The notes under the pieces are model-generated. The model did not search any database and had not been told where the DNA came from. It saw nothing but the letters and a program-made list of their open reading frames with translations. A stretch of DNA of 60,406 bases from Simkaniaceae bacterium (lineage in GTDB: Bacteria > Chlamydiota > Chlamydiia > Chlamydiales > Simkaniaceae), in NCBI GenBank assembly GCA_028281675.1, contig JANQJL010000040.1, positions 1 to 60,406 on the forward strand. Reading direction: 5' to 3'. A program made the translations under genes and the position numbers. Shown piece after piece: positions 33,830 through 42,682 of this stretch (its first letter is position 1; the number at the start of each line of letters is the position of its first letter).

Positions 33830-35056
33830 TTGGTAATAAGTGGACACCTTTTATACAACCGCTACTACAAAGCTCCAGATGTCACCATCTTAGGTTCAGT
33901 CAAAGTGTCTGATGGACTTGGACGCCACCCTGTGGAGCTGATTCAAGCATTCCACAACGAGATAGATATTGGAATGTTGCATACTGCAAGCCCCTGCTTT
34001 ATCGACGTCCCCAAAAACCTACGTGGTATTATCAAAAAGAAGCGCCGGAAACAAGGAAAAGTTCTCTTATCACTAGACTCCGTTTGGACCCCTACCTATA
34101 GCTGCATCAAGCACCTCAAAGAAGAATATGCTAACTCGCAACTACGTATCTCCTATTCGATGTTTGAATCCTCTCAAATCCCTCCTGAATGGGTCACCAT
34201 CCTCAACTGTTATTTTGATGCCGTTGTTGTTCCTGATGAGTATCATCTTGAAGTTTATAAAAACTCTGGAGTGCAAACTCCCATTTTTGTCCTTCCCCTG
34301 GTTATTAATCTCCAAGACTGCTTAGAAAAGCCACTCAAACAAACCTCCTCTACGCCCTTTATCTTTGGAAATCTTAGCGCCTGCACAGAAAGAAAAAACC
34401 AACTCTTTCTCATTCAAGCCTTTCATCAAGCCTTTGGAAACACCCCAGACGTTCTCCTTAAAATTAATTCCCGCACCAGCGAGCCTTCCTATAAAGGAGA
34501 GATCCAAGCCTATCTCGATAAAAACCAGATCTCTAATGTTGTTGTTAGTAATGTGTGCCTTGACAAACATTCCTACCTCAATTTCCTCTCCAACCTTGAT
34601 TGCTACGTCAGTGTCTCTCTTGGAGAAGGGTTTTCCATCCAGCCTAGAGAAGCCATGGCTCTTGGAATCCCCACAATCGTTTCTAATAACACCGCTCAAA
34701 AAACCATCGCAAAGAGCAACCTTGTTTCAATTATCGAAACCCCCATTAAAGTCCCCGCTTTCTATGACTGGAACCAAAACCGAAGCTATGGAGACTGGTC
34801 TACCTGTTCCATCGATGATATAGCCATAGCCCTCCAAGAAATGCATGACCACTACACCTCATACCTTTCCAAAAGTAGCCAAGCACGCAAATGGGCCAAA
34901 CAATACGACTTTTCCCATCTCAAGCCCCTTTACAAAACCCTCCTCCATCCACCTACCATCGAGCTTGGCGATGAAAACCGCATTACCCCCAACAAAATCA
35001 CCACCACATCTCCAGCACTCGTCGAAAAGTACCAAAAATTGCTCATCAAAAGTTAA
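33830..35056 (+). CDS. Membrane-anchored glycosyltransferase (GT4-like), start uncertain
   Basis: GT-B glycosyltransferase with FGNLSACTERKNQLFLIQAFHQAF and the donor site LGEGFSIQPREAMALGIPTIVSNN. TTG 33830 is the first standard start but has no ribosome binding site and cuts a hydrophobic stretch. Upstream the same open frame reads IKKKFFFSFISLLILVISGHLLYNRYY, a typical signal anchor, and GAGG at 33778-33781 lies 6 nt before ATC 33788. So the true start may be ATC 33788. The last about 60 residues are low-complexity (ITPNKITTTSPALVEK). It is divergent from the SET gene; acceptor unknown. Confidence 0.75.
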   Translation: MVISGHLLYNRYYKAPDVTILGSVKVSDGLGRHPVELIQAFHNEIDIGMLHTASPCFIDVPKNLRGIIKKKRRKQGKVLLSLDSVWTPTYSCIKHLKEEYANSQLRISYSMFESSQIPPEWVTILNCYFDAVVVPDEYHLEVYKNSGVQTPIFVLPLVINLQDCLEKPLKQTSSTPFIFGNLSACTERKNQLFLIQAFHQAFGNTPDVLLKINSRTSEPSYKGEIQAYLDKNQISNVVVSNVCLDKHSYLNFLSNLDCYVSVSLGEGFSIQPREAMALGIPTIVSNNTAQKTIAKSNLVSIIETPIKVPAFYDWNQNRSYGDWSTCSIDDIAIALQEMHDHYTSYLSKSSQARKWAKQYDFSHLKPLYKTLLHPPTIELGDENRITPNKITTTSPALVEKYQKLLIKS

Positions 35057-35306
35057 CGCTTTCACCTTAGATAGACTGCATATTTTCAGAACTTGGAATT
35101 GAAGGATGGGCGTGAAAATTTCAAGGGCATTTTTCCCTCAACACACAAGATAGAAAAGGTGTCTCTTCCATGTAAAACCATATAAGATTTTTGTTGGTGG
35201 GGATGAGGGCTATGAAGCTTTCCTGGCATTTGACCTTTCTCATTAATCTGTCTTTTCTGTTCTGGAGGATTAGGAAATTCGCCGTCAAATTTTCACAGAA
35301 ATTTGA

Positions 35307-35912
35307 TCAAAACCTATATCCGATGCCACCACCTATTGACAACCCGCTTAAGTCCCCTTTTCGGTTTGCAGTTGGCTTACTCGAAGCGTGGGAAAAACTC
35401 ATTTTCAAATAAGTGTAGTCGAGAAAAAAATCAAAGAACAAAGATTGGATCACATAAGCTAAAAACCCTGTTTTTGCAATACCTCCGACTCCCCAACGCG
35501 CTTGGTTGCGTGTGACGAATATAGAATCGTTATTTATGTGCGCATAGGCAACGACTGCTCCTAATCCAAGATAAGGAAAAACCCGATTCGTTTTAAAAAA
35601 ATATTTCAGCCCGATTCCAATGGGAATCATGTAAAATCTCGTGCTATCATTTTCCCCGATAGAAGATCCGGAAGCATACAAAAACCCTGCGCTTGCCCAG
35701 GGATAGAGTGCTTTCCATGCTTGAACACTCGTTTCGACGCTATAAAGGCCAAAAGTGGAATAAATGTCCCTGAACCGATGGTCTGTCGGATAGTAATAAG
35801 CGGCTCTAAATGTCGGAAGAATTTCTCTCGCTTGAAGTTGTGGAGAGAAAAAAAAGGGAAATAACGCGACTTCTATCGCTAAAGTTTTTCTTATAAAGTT
35901 TTTCATTTGCAT
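35307..35912 (-). CDS. Small outer-membrane beta-barrel protein, copy 1
   Basis: 201 residues with a signal peptide (IRKTLAIEVALFPFFFSPQLQA) and about eight strands of alternating aromatic and small residues. It ends IGGGIGYRF with a C-terminal Phe, as barrels recognised by BamA do. FYMIPIGIGLKYFF and PYLGLGAVVAYAH resemble the OmpA/OmpW-like outer-membrane barrel fold. Its start overlaps the upstream NHL gene by 10 bp, so the two are made together. The paralog at 43451-44056 is about 93% identical by eye. Role unknown; it may anchor the propeller to the surface. Confidence 0.75.
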   Translation of the reverse strand: MQMKNFIRKTLAIEVALFPFFFSPQLQAREILPTFRAAYYYPTDHRFRDIYSTFGLYSVETSVQAWKALYPWASAGFLYASGSSIGENDSTRFYMIPIGIGLKYFFKTNRVFPYLGLGAVVAYAHINNDSIFVTRNQARWGVGGIAKTGFLAYVIQSLFFDFFLDYTYLKMSFSHASSKPTANRKGDLSGLSIGGGIGYRF

Positions 35913-37987
35913 CTAATGGAAATAGATTTTTGTGCAATAACTCCTAGCTCACCTTCTACTATAAGTACATAATTATATTCTGTATTTTTTTTGAGATTAT
36001 GGTCTTCAAATCTCTGAGGATCATTAGGGGAAGCAATGGAGAGAAGCTGACCGTCTCGATAGAGTTTATATTGTAACCCACTGGTATTGAGTTCAGTATT
36101 TCCTGTTACTAACCATGTAATGACAATAAAAAACTCCGTTTGCGTAAGAAAGGCATTCTTTCTACATTCTCCTGTTAGGATTAGGTCCGTAATAGAAGAC
36201 CCAAATACCTGCACATTGTCTAATAAAATGTCTGTGACGTAAATATTTCCCGATCCATCCACAGTGATTGCGACAGGGATTTGAAACGGAGTGCCTCCAA
36301 CGATCGTTCCATCAAAAGCAAAGAGAAAGGACCCGTTAGAATCAAATACCTGCACATTCCTTAATGTAGCGTCTGCAACGTAAATATTTCCCGATCCGCC
36401 TGTAGCAATCCCGAAAGGGTCTATAAACGAGGCACCTCCCCCGGTCGTTCCGTCAAAAGCAAAGAGAAAGGACCCACTAGGATCAAATACCTGCACATTC
36501 CTTAATGTAGCGTCTGCAACGTAAATGTTTCCTGATCCGTCCAAAGTGATTCCGAAAGGGGTTTGAAACGGAGTGCCTCCTCCGGTCGTTCCGTCAAAAG
36601 CAAAGAGAAAGGACCCGCTAGGGTCAAATACCTGCACATTTCTTAACGTAAGGTCTGTGACGTAACTGTTCCCTGATCCGTCCACAGCGATTCCGAAAGC
36701 GAATTGAAACAGAGTGCCTCCACCGGTCGTTCCGTTAAAATTAAAGAGAAAGGACCCGCTAGAATCAAACACCTGTACAATATTTAATAAGCCGTCTGTC
36801 ACGTAACTGTTCCCTGATCCATCCACAGCGATTCTAATGGGAAGTCGAAACAGGGTGCCTCCACCGGTCGTTCCGTCAAAAGCAAAGAGAAAGGACCCGC
36901 TAGGATCAAACACCTGCACATTGTCTAGTCTTCTGTCCGCAACATAAATATTTCTCGACCTACCTATAGCGACCCCGAAAGGGGTTTCAAACTGAGAACC
37001 TCCATTGACTGTTCCGTTAAAAGCAAAGAGAAAGGACCTGCTAGAATCAAATACCTGCACATTCCTTAATGTAGGGTCTGTGACGTAAATATTTCCCGAT
37101 CCCCCTACGGCGATTCCTAAAGGGGCTTGAAACGGAGAACCTCCCCCGAGCGTTCCGTCAAAAGCAGAGAGAAAGGACCCGCTGGAATCAAATACCTGGA
37201 CGTTGTTTAATATAGTGTCTGTGACGTAAATATTTCCCGATCCATCCAGAGCGATTCCCTCAGGGCTTCGAAACTCAGAGCCGCCCCCGGTTGTTCCATT
37301 AAAAGCAAAGAGAAAGGACCCGCTAGAATCAAATACTTGCACATTGTCTAATATAATGTCTGGCACGTAAATAGCTCCCGACCCGTCTATAGCGATTCCG
37401 AAAGGGCTTTGAAACAGAGTGCCTCCCCCAGTCGTTCCGTCAAAAGCAAAGAGAAAGGACCCGCTGGAATCAAATACCTGCACAATATCTAATACGCCGT
37501 CTGGCACGTAAATATTTCCCGATCCGTCTACAGCGATTCCGTTAGGGTTTTGAAATAAAGAGCCACCCCCGGTTGTTCCGTCAAAAGTAAAGAGAAAAGA
37601 TCCACTGGAATCAAATACCTGCACATTCCTTCCTACACTGTCTGTGACGTAAACGTTTCCCGATCCATCTATAGCGATTGCGACAGGACTTTGAAATAAA
37701 GAGCCGCCCCCGGTTGTTCCGTCAAAAGTAAAGAGAAAGGATCCACTGGAATCAAATACCTGCACATTCCTTCCTACACTGTCTGTGACGTAAACGTTTT
37801 CCGATCCATCCAAAGCCATTCCTTGAGGGAATTCAAACTTTTTATTCGGTCCATTGTTGAATGCAAAAAGGAACCTAAATCCAGCGGGGATTTCCGCTCG
37901 CAAAAAACAGGAAAAAAAAAGTGCAGCACAAAATAGTACGAATTTAAATGGTAACTTTTGTCGGAATACTTTTTCTTTTGTAAACAT
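35903..37987 (-). CDS. Exported NHL-repeat beta-propeller with FN3-like end, copy 1
   Basis: 694 residues. A signal peptide (LPFKFVLFCAALFFSCFLRAE) precedes twelve 47-residue repeats of the form IAxDGSGNIYVTD-x5-NVQVFDSSGSFLFAFDGTTGGGxxFQ, the NHL pattern; twelve blades suit two six-bladed propellers. The last about 95 residues (ECRKNAFLTQTEFFIVITWLV...LQYKLYRDGQLL...NTEYNYVLIVE) form a fibronectin type III-like domain. No membrane anchor. Its stop overlaps the barrel gene start by 10 bp. NHL proteins bind proteins or carbohydrates; no enzyme is recognisable. Part of a duplicated cassette (copy 2 at 44047). Confidence 0.85.
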   Translation of the reverse strand: MFTKEKVFRQKLPFKFVLFCAALFFSCFLRAEIPAGFRFLFAFNNGPNKKFEFPQGMALDGSENVYVTDSVGRNVQVFDSSGSFLFTFDGTTGGGSLFQSPVAIAIDGSGNVYVTDSVGRNVQVFDSSGSFLFTFDGTTGGGSLFQNPNGIAVDGSGNIYVPDGVLDIVQVFDSSGSFLFAFDGTTGGGTLFQSPFGIAIDGSGAIYVPDIILDNVQVFDSSGSFLFAFNGTTGGGSEFRSPEGIALDGSGNIYVTDTILNNVQVFDSSGSFLSAFDGTLGGGSPFQAPLGIAVGGSGNIYVTDPTLRNVQVFDSSRSFLFAFNGTVNGGSQFETPFGVAIGRSRNIYVADRRLDNVQVFDPSGSFLFAFDGTTGGGTLFRLPIRIAVDGSGNSYVTDGLLNIVQVFDSSGSFLFNFNGTTGGGTLFQFAFGIAVDGSGNSYVTDLTLRNVQVFDPSGSFLFAFDGTTGGGTPFQTPFGITLDGSGNIYVADATLRNVQVFDPSGSFLFAFDGTTGGGASFIDPFGIATGGSGNIYVADATLRNVQVFDSNGSFLFAFDGTIVGGTPFQIPVAITVDGSGNIYVTDILLDNVQVFGSSITDLILTGECRKNAFLTQTEFFIVITWLVTGNTELNTSGLQYKLYRDGQLLSIASPNDPQRFEDHNLKKNTEYNYVLIVEGELGVIAQKSISIRCK

Positions 37988-38461
37988 GAAAACCTCTTAA
38001 AATTTAAAATAACTCTAACTAGGTATCGAAAGAACTATCAATTCATCTCTTACACACAATCTAAAATCCTTGCCTAGGACTACACACTGGATTACGTAGG
38101 TTGCGCTCAAGCCTGTGTCTTGCTGTTTTTTCCGGGGACTGAAAAGGCTTCAAAGGAAAGTAGACTAGATCAAATACTCATTTTTGTAAAAAAATATTTT
38201 CAAACCTTCTGAAAAAGCAAGGGAAGGGGGAAGTCTGAATTTTTATAGACCAGGAGGCCCCCAGGCACACCATCACCACAAACACTAAAATATTCAGCGC
38301 AATTAAACGTTTCGTAATTACCACCCAATGAATCTATCCTGTATTAAAGACATTAAATAAATCCTTCAATGCAGGATAGATTCATAGAATAATCTATCTT
38401 TACAAAAATTATAATGAATAATTAATACAAAAATAAGAATTAAGTTTTAATGAGGCCTTGT
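37988..38461. other. Intergenic region between divergent genes
   Basis: About 470 bp. The left 250 bp belongs to the duplicated cassette flank (compare 46135-46260). The middle (38240-38320) shows nothing. The right part holds the stem at 38329-38384 and the start of the porin gene. Confidence 0.4.
38329..38384 (+). promoter_or_regulatory. Inverted repeat upstream of the MOMP-like gene
   Basis: TGAATCTATCCTG (38329-38341) and CAGGATAGATTCA (38372-38384) are perfect 13-nt arms around a 30-nt loop, about 80 bp before the porin start. It could be a leader structure, a terminator of an older transcript, or a regulator site. Confidence 0.5.
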
Positions 38462-39541
38462 GTGAACTTAAGAAAACTTTTCATCATTTTTGGATCATTA
38501 TCCTTGTCTCAGTTTGTTTATGCGAACAATATTTCTCCTCAAGAAATGCACGCACAAGAACCTCTTGGAGATATCACCCCTAAGTTTGGGCCAAAAGTGA
38601 TGAATGGTCCTGCTTTTTTTCTAACTGCAGACTTTATCTACTGGAAAACTGTTCAAGAAGGAAGTGTCTATTCCATTAACAGCAAATCTGCAGGTTCTGC
38701 AACAGACCGGTTTGCCAATACACCACAAAAACAAGTCAGGTCTGTGGGATTTGATTGGAGCCCAGGATTTAAAGTGGGGGCAGGTTTAGCTTTTTCTCAT
38801 GGAGATTGGGACCTTTTTGCTCAATACACTTGGCTGCGCCCAGATAATACAGATCGCACAACCACTGAGATATGGACTTTTCCTACTCCGAATACATCGG
38901 TTCTTGTCCCTATGCAAGTAGAAGGAAAATGGAAGTTGGACTTCAATGTCATTGATTTAGAACTGGGGAGACATTTCTATCTCAATCGCTTTTTAACCCT
39001 CCGCCCTTTCATTGGGCTTAAAGGAACCTGGCAAGACTATCGACTCACGACAAAATCCTCCGCGGAAACGGGCTTCTCTCTTGACCCTCCACCTAGTGGA
39101 GGAGTCCCTATCCAAGCAACTGGCCCTGAAACAACGACAAGGAGTTCCGATATCTGCGGGATAGGAATCCGCGGAGGGCTGAATCTTGCTTGGTATTTCA
39201 CTAAGAATTGGTCGGTTTTTGGGCACCTCACTTGGAACATCTTGCTCACAAAATATAGCGACCTCAAACTTTCAACAGTCGTCTTCAACGCCCCAACGAA
39301 TACCCTTACAAAGACTGAAAACATTAAAAAGGTCAATAATAACTATACAAACAAATATGTTGGAGAAGGAGCGCTCGGCATCCAATGGGAAATGTGGTTT
39401 TCTAACAACAAATACCACCTTGCCATCCAAACTGGCTGGGAGCAACAAGTCTGGATCAATTATATCTTAGACGCACGAGGTTCCGAGCGCTACGACCTCA
39501 GCTTTCATGGTCTCTCCTTTAAAGCACGCTTTGATTTCTAA
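38462..39541 (+). CDS. MOMP-like major outer membrane protein (Lpg1974 family)
   Basis: Outer-membrane porin. GTG 38462 is preferred over ATG 38450 because GAGG lies 6 nt upstream. It opens with a signal peptide (LRKLFIIFGSLSLSQFVYA). The mature N-terminus has FFLTADFIYWKTVQEGSVYSI, the diagnostic Lpg1974/MOMP-like strand. DWSPGFKVGAGLAFSHGDWDLFAQYTWLRP, LNRFLTLRPFIGLKGTWQDYR and GIGIRGGLNLAWYFTKNW follow. It ends FKARFDF. Simkania-like chlamydiae carry many such proteins in place of classical MOMP. Few cysteines are seen, unlike Chlamydia MOMP. It is monocistronic. Confidence 0.86.
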   Translation: MNLRKLFIIFGSLSLSQFVYANNISPQEMHAQEPLGDITPKFGPKVMNGPAFFLTADFIYWKTVQEGSVYSINSKSAGSATDRFANTPQKQVRSVGFDWSPGFKVGAGLAFSHGDWDLFAQYTWLRPDNTDRTTTEIWTFPTPNTSVLVPMQVEGKWKLDFNVIDLELGRHFYLNRFLTLRPFIGLKGTWQDYRLTTKSSAETGFSLDPPPSGGVPIQATGPETTTRSSDICGIGIRGGLNLAWYFTKNWSVFGHLTWNILLTKYSDLKLSTVVFNAPTNTLTKTENIKKVNNNYTNKYVGEGALGIQWEMWFSNNKYHLAIQTGWEQQVWINYILDARGSERYDLSFHGLSFKARFDF

Positions 39542-39667
39542 CCTTAAACAACCTTTATCAATTTAATAATCAGACCACTAAGACTCAATTTGTGTTGTAA
39601 ATAATTGATTTGAATTGAGATCTTTTGCCCCTTGCTGTCCCACAAGTGTCCCTCAAGATAGGAATGG

Positions 39668-39733
39668 CTCATATGAGTCATATATTGAAAATGAGTCGAT
39701 TTATTTGACTCATATGACTCAGGGTGGTATAAT
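39668..39733 (+). promoter_or_regulatory. Promoter with clustered GACTCAT operator half-sites
   Basis: TTGACT (39705-39710) and TATAAT (39728-39733) are 17 bp apart, a near-consensus promoter. Four half-sites of TGAGTC/GACTCA lie at about 39674-39680, 39692-39697, 39707-39712 and 39716-39721, including a CTCATATGAG palindrome (39669-39678). Two sites fall between -35 and -10. The AAGGAG and ATG of the next gene follow at 39745 and 39756. Confidence 0.7.
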
Positions 39734-39755
39734 GAGTGATACATAAGGAGTGCCA

Positions 39756-41111
39756 ATGAAATACCCTGGAAATGAGTCCTCTACATTAGAGTTTAAACAA
39801 ACGATTCCAGAAAATGCCCAAATCGTTAAAACCATTATTGGGTTTTGCAATCGGAGTGGGGGGAAGCTTTTAATTGGAGTCAAGCAAGATGGAACAGTCA
39901 TTGGAGTTCCTGAAGAGGAGATTGAGCGGGTCATGGAATACATGAATAAAAGTATCTTTGAAGCTTCTTCTCCTCCCATTATCCCAGCGGTTTACTCTCA
40001 ACGCATAGGCGACAAAACGATTCTAATTATCGAAGTTTCTTCAGGAATGAATAAGCCTTACTTTAGGAAGTCGGAAGGACTAGATCAGGGGACCTATGTC
40101 CGATTGGGGCGATCGACTGTTAGAGCAACCGCTGACATGGTTGAAGAACTCAAGTGGCAATCTAGAGGACGCTCATTTGATATGATGCCAGTCTATCATG
40201 GAAAAGAAGAAGACCTCGATCAAAAACAAGTCCTTGAATTCTTAAACCATAAGAATTCCTCCCGCGTTCGCTCTATCACTCCTCAGATTTTAACCTCTTA
40301 CGATCTTGAAATCGAAGAGCACGCAGCCACCTACCCAACCGTTGGAGGAATCCTCCTTTTTGGAAAAAACCCTCAAAAGTATTTTTCTGAGGCGATGATC
40401 CTTTGCTCTCACTTCGACGGAGTCAGTGGACGAAAGGCAATCAGTAGTATCGATTGTGTCGGCACCCTTTTTGAACAGTTTGAAATGGCCTACAACTTTG
40501 TGACTGGAAGGCTCGGTCGTTCTTTTACAATTAGAGGTCCTAAAAGAGAAGAACAACTGGAAATTCCAGAAACAGCATTGAGAGAGATTCTCCTCAATGC
40601 CATTGTCCATCGAAACTACCACATTCAAGCACCTACGAAAATAGCCATTTACGATAATCGGATTGAAATATTCAGCCCTGGGGTTTTTCCTGGTCCCTTA
40701 GATCCCCACAACCTCAAACTTGGTCTCACCTACATTCGCAATCGAGTCATTTGTAAAACTTTTCGGGAGGCAGGCTATATTGAAAAACTCGGATCAGGGT
40801 TTATCACTCTATTCGAAAGCTATGAAGCAAGAGGACTATACCCTCCAGAAGTGATCGAGGGGGAAAATTTCATCAAATGCATTTTACCCAGACCTTCCTT
40901 TTCCTCAAAGCCCCAAAAGGCAGAAAGCGAGACCGACAAAATACTGACCCTCTTTGAAGTCACCGATGAGATTGCTATTTCTGACGTCATGAAAGCCCTC
41001 AACCTTTCTCGCCCAACCGCAGGTAGACGCCTTGCTGAGCTCACAGAACAAGGAATCCTAGAGCAAGTGGGCAAAAGTAAGGCAACGCGTTACCGCAGGT
41101 CTAAAAAATAA
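39756..41111 (+). CDS. Schlafen AlbA_2-domain ATP-binding regulator
   Basis: 451 residues in the AlbA_2 / ATP-dependent helicase-like (HATPase_c_4) architecture. N-terminal AlbA_2: ESSTLEFKQTIP, IVKTIIGFCNRSGGKLLIGVKQDGTVIGV. Then TYVRLGRSTVRATADMVEEL. Middle: a GHKL-like ATP domain with ALREILLNAIVHRNY and KLGSGFITLFESY. C-terminus: a winged-helix DNA-binding domain (ITLF to RRLAELTEQGILEQVG). ATG 39756 follows AAGGAG by 5 nt. The wHTH and the half-site cluster at its own promoter suggest autoregulation. Such genes are accessory, often near mobile elements; the target beyond itself is unknown. Confidence 0.85.
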   Translation: MKYPGNESSTLEFKQTIPENAQIVKTIIGFCNRSGGKLLIGVKQDGTVIGVPEEEIERVMEYMNKSIFEASSPPIIPAVYSQRIGDKTILIIEVSSGMNKPYFRKSEGLDQGTYVRLGRSTVRATADMVEELKWQSRGRSFDMMPVYHGKEEDLDQKQVLEFLNHKNSSRVRSITPQILTSYDLEIEEHAATYPTVGGILLFGKNPQKYFSEAMILCSHFDGVSGRKAISSIDCVGTLFEQFEMAYNFVTGRLGRSFTIRGPKREEQLEIPETALREILLNAIVHRNYHIQAPTKIAIYDNRIEIFSPGVFPGPLDPHNLKLGLTYIRNRVICKTFREAGYIEKLGSGFITLFESYEARGLYPPEVIEGENFIKCILPRPSFSSKPQKAESETDKILTLFEVTDEIAISDVMKALNLSRPTAGRRLAELTEQGILEQVGKSKATRYRRSKK

Positions 41112-41435
41112 TTTACCATGTATTCAGAATTCTCAATTTGCAAAGATTAGGTAATAGTCATAGCTACGAATTTGTTATTGACATTTGCCACAGAGGTGTA
41201 TATAGTTCTTTAGTAAAATAATCAAATACTGAGAGTTATGCAAAAAGCGCTTAGCCGCTCTTTACAAGGTATCTGTGAGCAATTCATCACAGACTTAAAC
41301 CAAGATTCCAATAAAATAACTACATTTTATCAGGTTAGCTCCTGTGTTTTCAATCAATACTGGTCTCCCATTTGTATAATAAGCAGGGCGCATTGTACAC
41401 CCTTTCCCTTATCCACATATTCAACCTCAGAATGA

Positions 41436-41609
41436 GTCTTATTTCATGAAACTGAGTGGGAGAGGCTTGCCCTCAACCATACTGCTGAGGAGATTGAAGT
41501 AGCCAGACTCGAACTGGTAAAGACCGAAGATGAAAGTTTTCAATTTTTCTTGCCAACAGACAGAAGACGCCTTACTGAGATCACAAACAAAGAATCCTCG
41601 GATAAGTGA
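41436..41609 (+). pseudogene. Decayed wHTH fragment, related to the AlbA_2 gene's end
   Basis: Fifty-seven codons read TEWERLALNHTAEEIEVARL and then FFLPTDRRRLTEITNKESSDK. The last part aligns with the AlbA_2 protein end (LSRPTAGRRLAELTEQGILEQ), and the DNA keeps matching past the stop (GTAAGCAAGGCAA against GTAAGGCAA). It seems to be the tail of a second, eroded copy. Confidence 0.45.
41499..41529. repeat. tRNA-Tyr 3'-end-like sequence, possible att remnant
   Basis: Thirty-one positions match 46496-46526 of the tRNA-Tyr gene in the same orientation with four differences; GCCAGACTCGAACTGG and AGACCGAAG are identical. This is the T-arm and variable-arm part of tRNA-Tyr. Copies of tRNA 3' ends typically mark the far edge of an integrated element. 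Confidence 0.55.
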
Positions 41610-41754
41610 AGTAAGCAAGGCAAAAAATTTAGGCTTTCATCTCAGGTTTGCTTAAAATTAGGCGGGCAAGAAAACTTGTTTTTGTATCAAAAATCTCTTT
41701 TAATTTTGGACTATTTTTCCTTGATATTTAAAAGCATCATATTTACGATCTCTT

Positions 41755-42660
41755 GTGATCCAGAAAGGAATAAGGGAGCTCGTTCTCAAAATGAAAATAG
41801 AAAATAGGAATTTTTTTTACCAAACGCTTGATAGCATTAACGACGGTTTTTTTTCTTACATGGAAGAGAGAGCTCTTGACCCCAGCCTGGATCTTACCTC
41901 AACTGCTTGTGCAAAGTTTGCCTCTTACATAATTGACCCACTTTTCTCTCTCACAGGAAAACTTTTTGAGGGCAAAACAGTTACGATGTGGGGTAAAACA
42001 ATAAATTTTTCTGATTTAAAGGAAGATACTTTAATAGTTCGAACTAAACGCGGCCTGTATCTTATATCTTCAGACTTCAAAGAAACTGGGCTACAGATTA
42101 AAATTGCAAAGGCATTTATAGGCGCAGTCATAGCGGGAGCTTTATGTTCTTACCTGAAGAAAGATTTAAGGCAGTGTATGATTGACTACACACTTACCGT
42201 CTGTGTTGTCCAGACTAATTTGCACTTTTATCTCCACACTGGCTTAAAAGATACGATTTATGACTCAGAATTGGGTAGTGTTGACACCTTTTCGATGTTT
42301 CCCTATATTCTGGCTAATATTATTGCGCGCATTGGGCTTGTCTATCGTAAAATAAAGAGGTATCCTTCCATATCAGCCACCTTTTTCCTAGCAAGTGGAG
42401 GCTTGGGACTTGCTCAGATTTTCTTAAAACCTTTGTTAAAGATAGAAAATAGAGAAAAATGGATTAAAGATGAAGATGCCAAAATATGCTTGATTTCAGC
42501 TATTAGAATCGGCGTACTTATCTCATTGATGCGCTTTCCATTAGAAAAATGGAAAAACATTCCAACTTCTTGTTACAAATGGGAAGCTGGTTTTGTCGTT
42601 GGCCCTCTAGCTCTACACTTTCTCCTTCAATCAAAGCGCTCTCCAATGTATGAAGGTTAA
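41755..42660 (+). CDS. Hypothetical membrane protein in the putative island
   Basis: 301 residues. Hydrophobic segments occur at about 122-145 (AKAFIGAVIAGALCSYL), 180-205 (MFPYILANIIARIGLVY), 215-235 (ATFFLASGGLGLAQIFL), and near 270-290. No signal peptide. I do not recognise the family; paired hydrophobic segments recall chlamydial inclusion-membrane proteins, but the fit is weak. The start is GTG 41755 or ATG 41791; neither has a strong ribosome binding site. Its A+T content is higher than that of flanking genes. It lies between the tRNA-like repeat and IS debris. Confidence 0.55.
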   Translation: MIQKGIRELVLKMKIENRNFFYQTLDSINDGFFSYMEERALDPSLDLTSTACAKFASYIIDPLFSLTGKLFEGKTVTMWGKTINFSDLKEDTLIVRTKRGLYLISSDFKETGLQIKIAKAFIGAVIAGALCSYLKKDLRQCMIDYTLTVCVVQTNLHFYLHTGLKDTIYDSELGSVDTFSMFPYILANIIARIGLVYRKIKRYPSISATFFLASGGLGLAQIFLKPLLKIENREKWIKDEDAKICLISAIRIGVLISLMRFPLEKWKNIPTSCYKWEAGFVVGPLALHFLLQSKRSPMYEG

Positions 42661-42682
42661 ATACAAAATTAACTTTCCACAG

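Larger units (their letters stand above)
35130..38235. repeat. Segmental duplication, copy 1 (NHL/barrel cassette)
   Basis: This stretch and 43315-46275 are direct copies over both genes and their flanks. The shared left flank begins around CACAAGATAGAA (35140 and 43322); the shared right flank runs to the TTTTTGTAAAAAAATATTTTC-type sequence near 38200 and 46230. The flanks are clearly related but have drifted. No inverted ends or transposase are attached, so the mode of copying is unclear. Confidence 0.8.
41112..41754. other. Decayed intergenic region
   Basis: About 640 bp after the AlbA_2 gene. It contains the coding fragment at 41436-41609 (separate entry) and the tRNA-like match at 41499-41529. 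The rest, including a 65-codon frame at 41238-41435 without ribosome binding site, shows no family. Confidence 0.4.

Noticed and set aside
35903-37987. Regular 141-bp repeats that could suggest a CRISPR or satellite array
   Set aside because: The period is 47 codons, the frame is open throughout, and the units encode NHL blades; there are no spacers.
41238-41435. 65-codon frame after the AlbA_2 gene
   Set aside because: No family, ribosome binding site or codon pattern typical of neighbours; treated as non-coding.
41499-41529. A second tRNA-Tyr gene
   Set aside because: Only the T-arm and part of the variable arm are present; no anticodon or acceptor stem can form.
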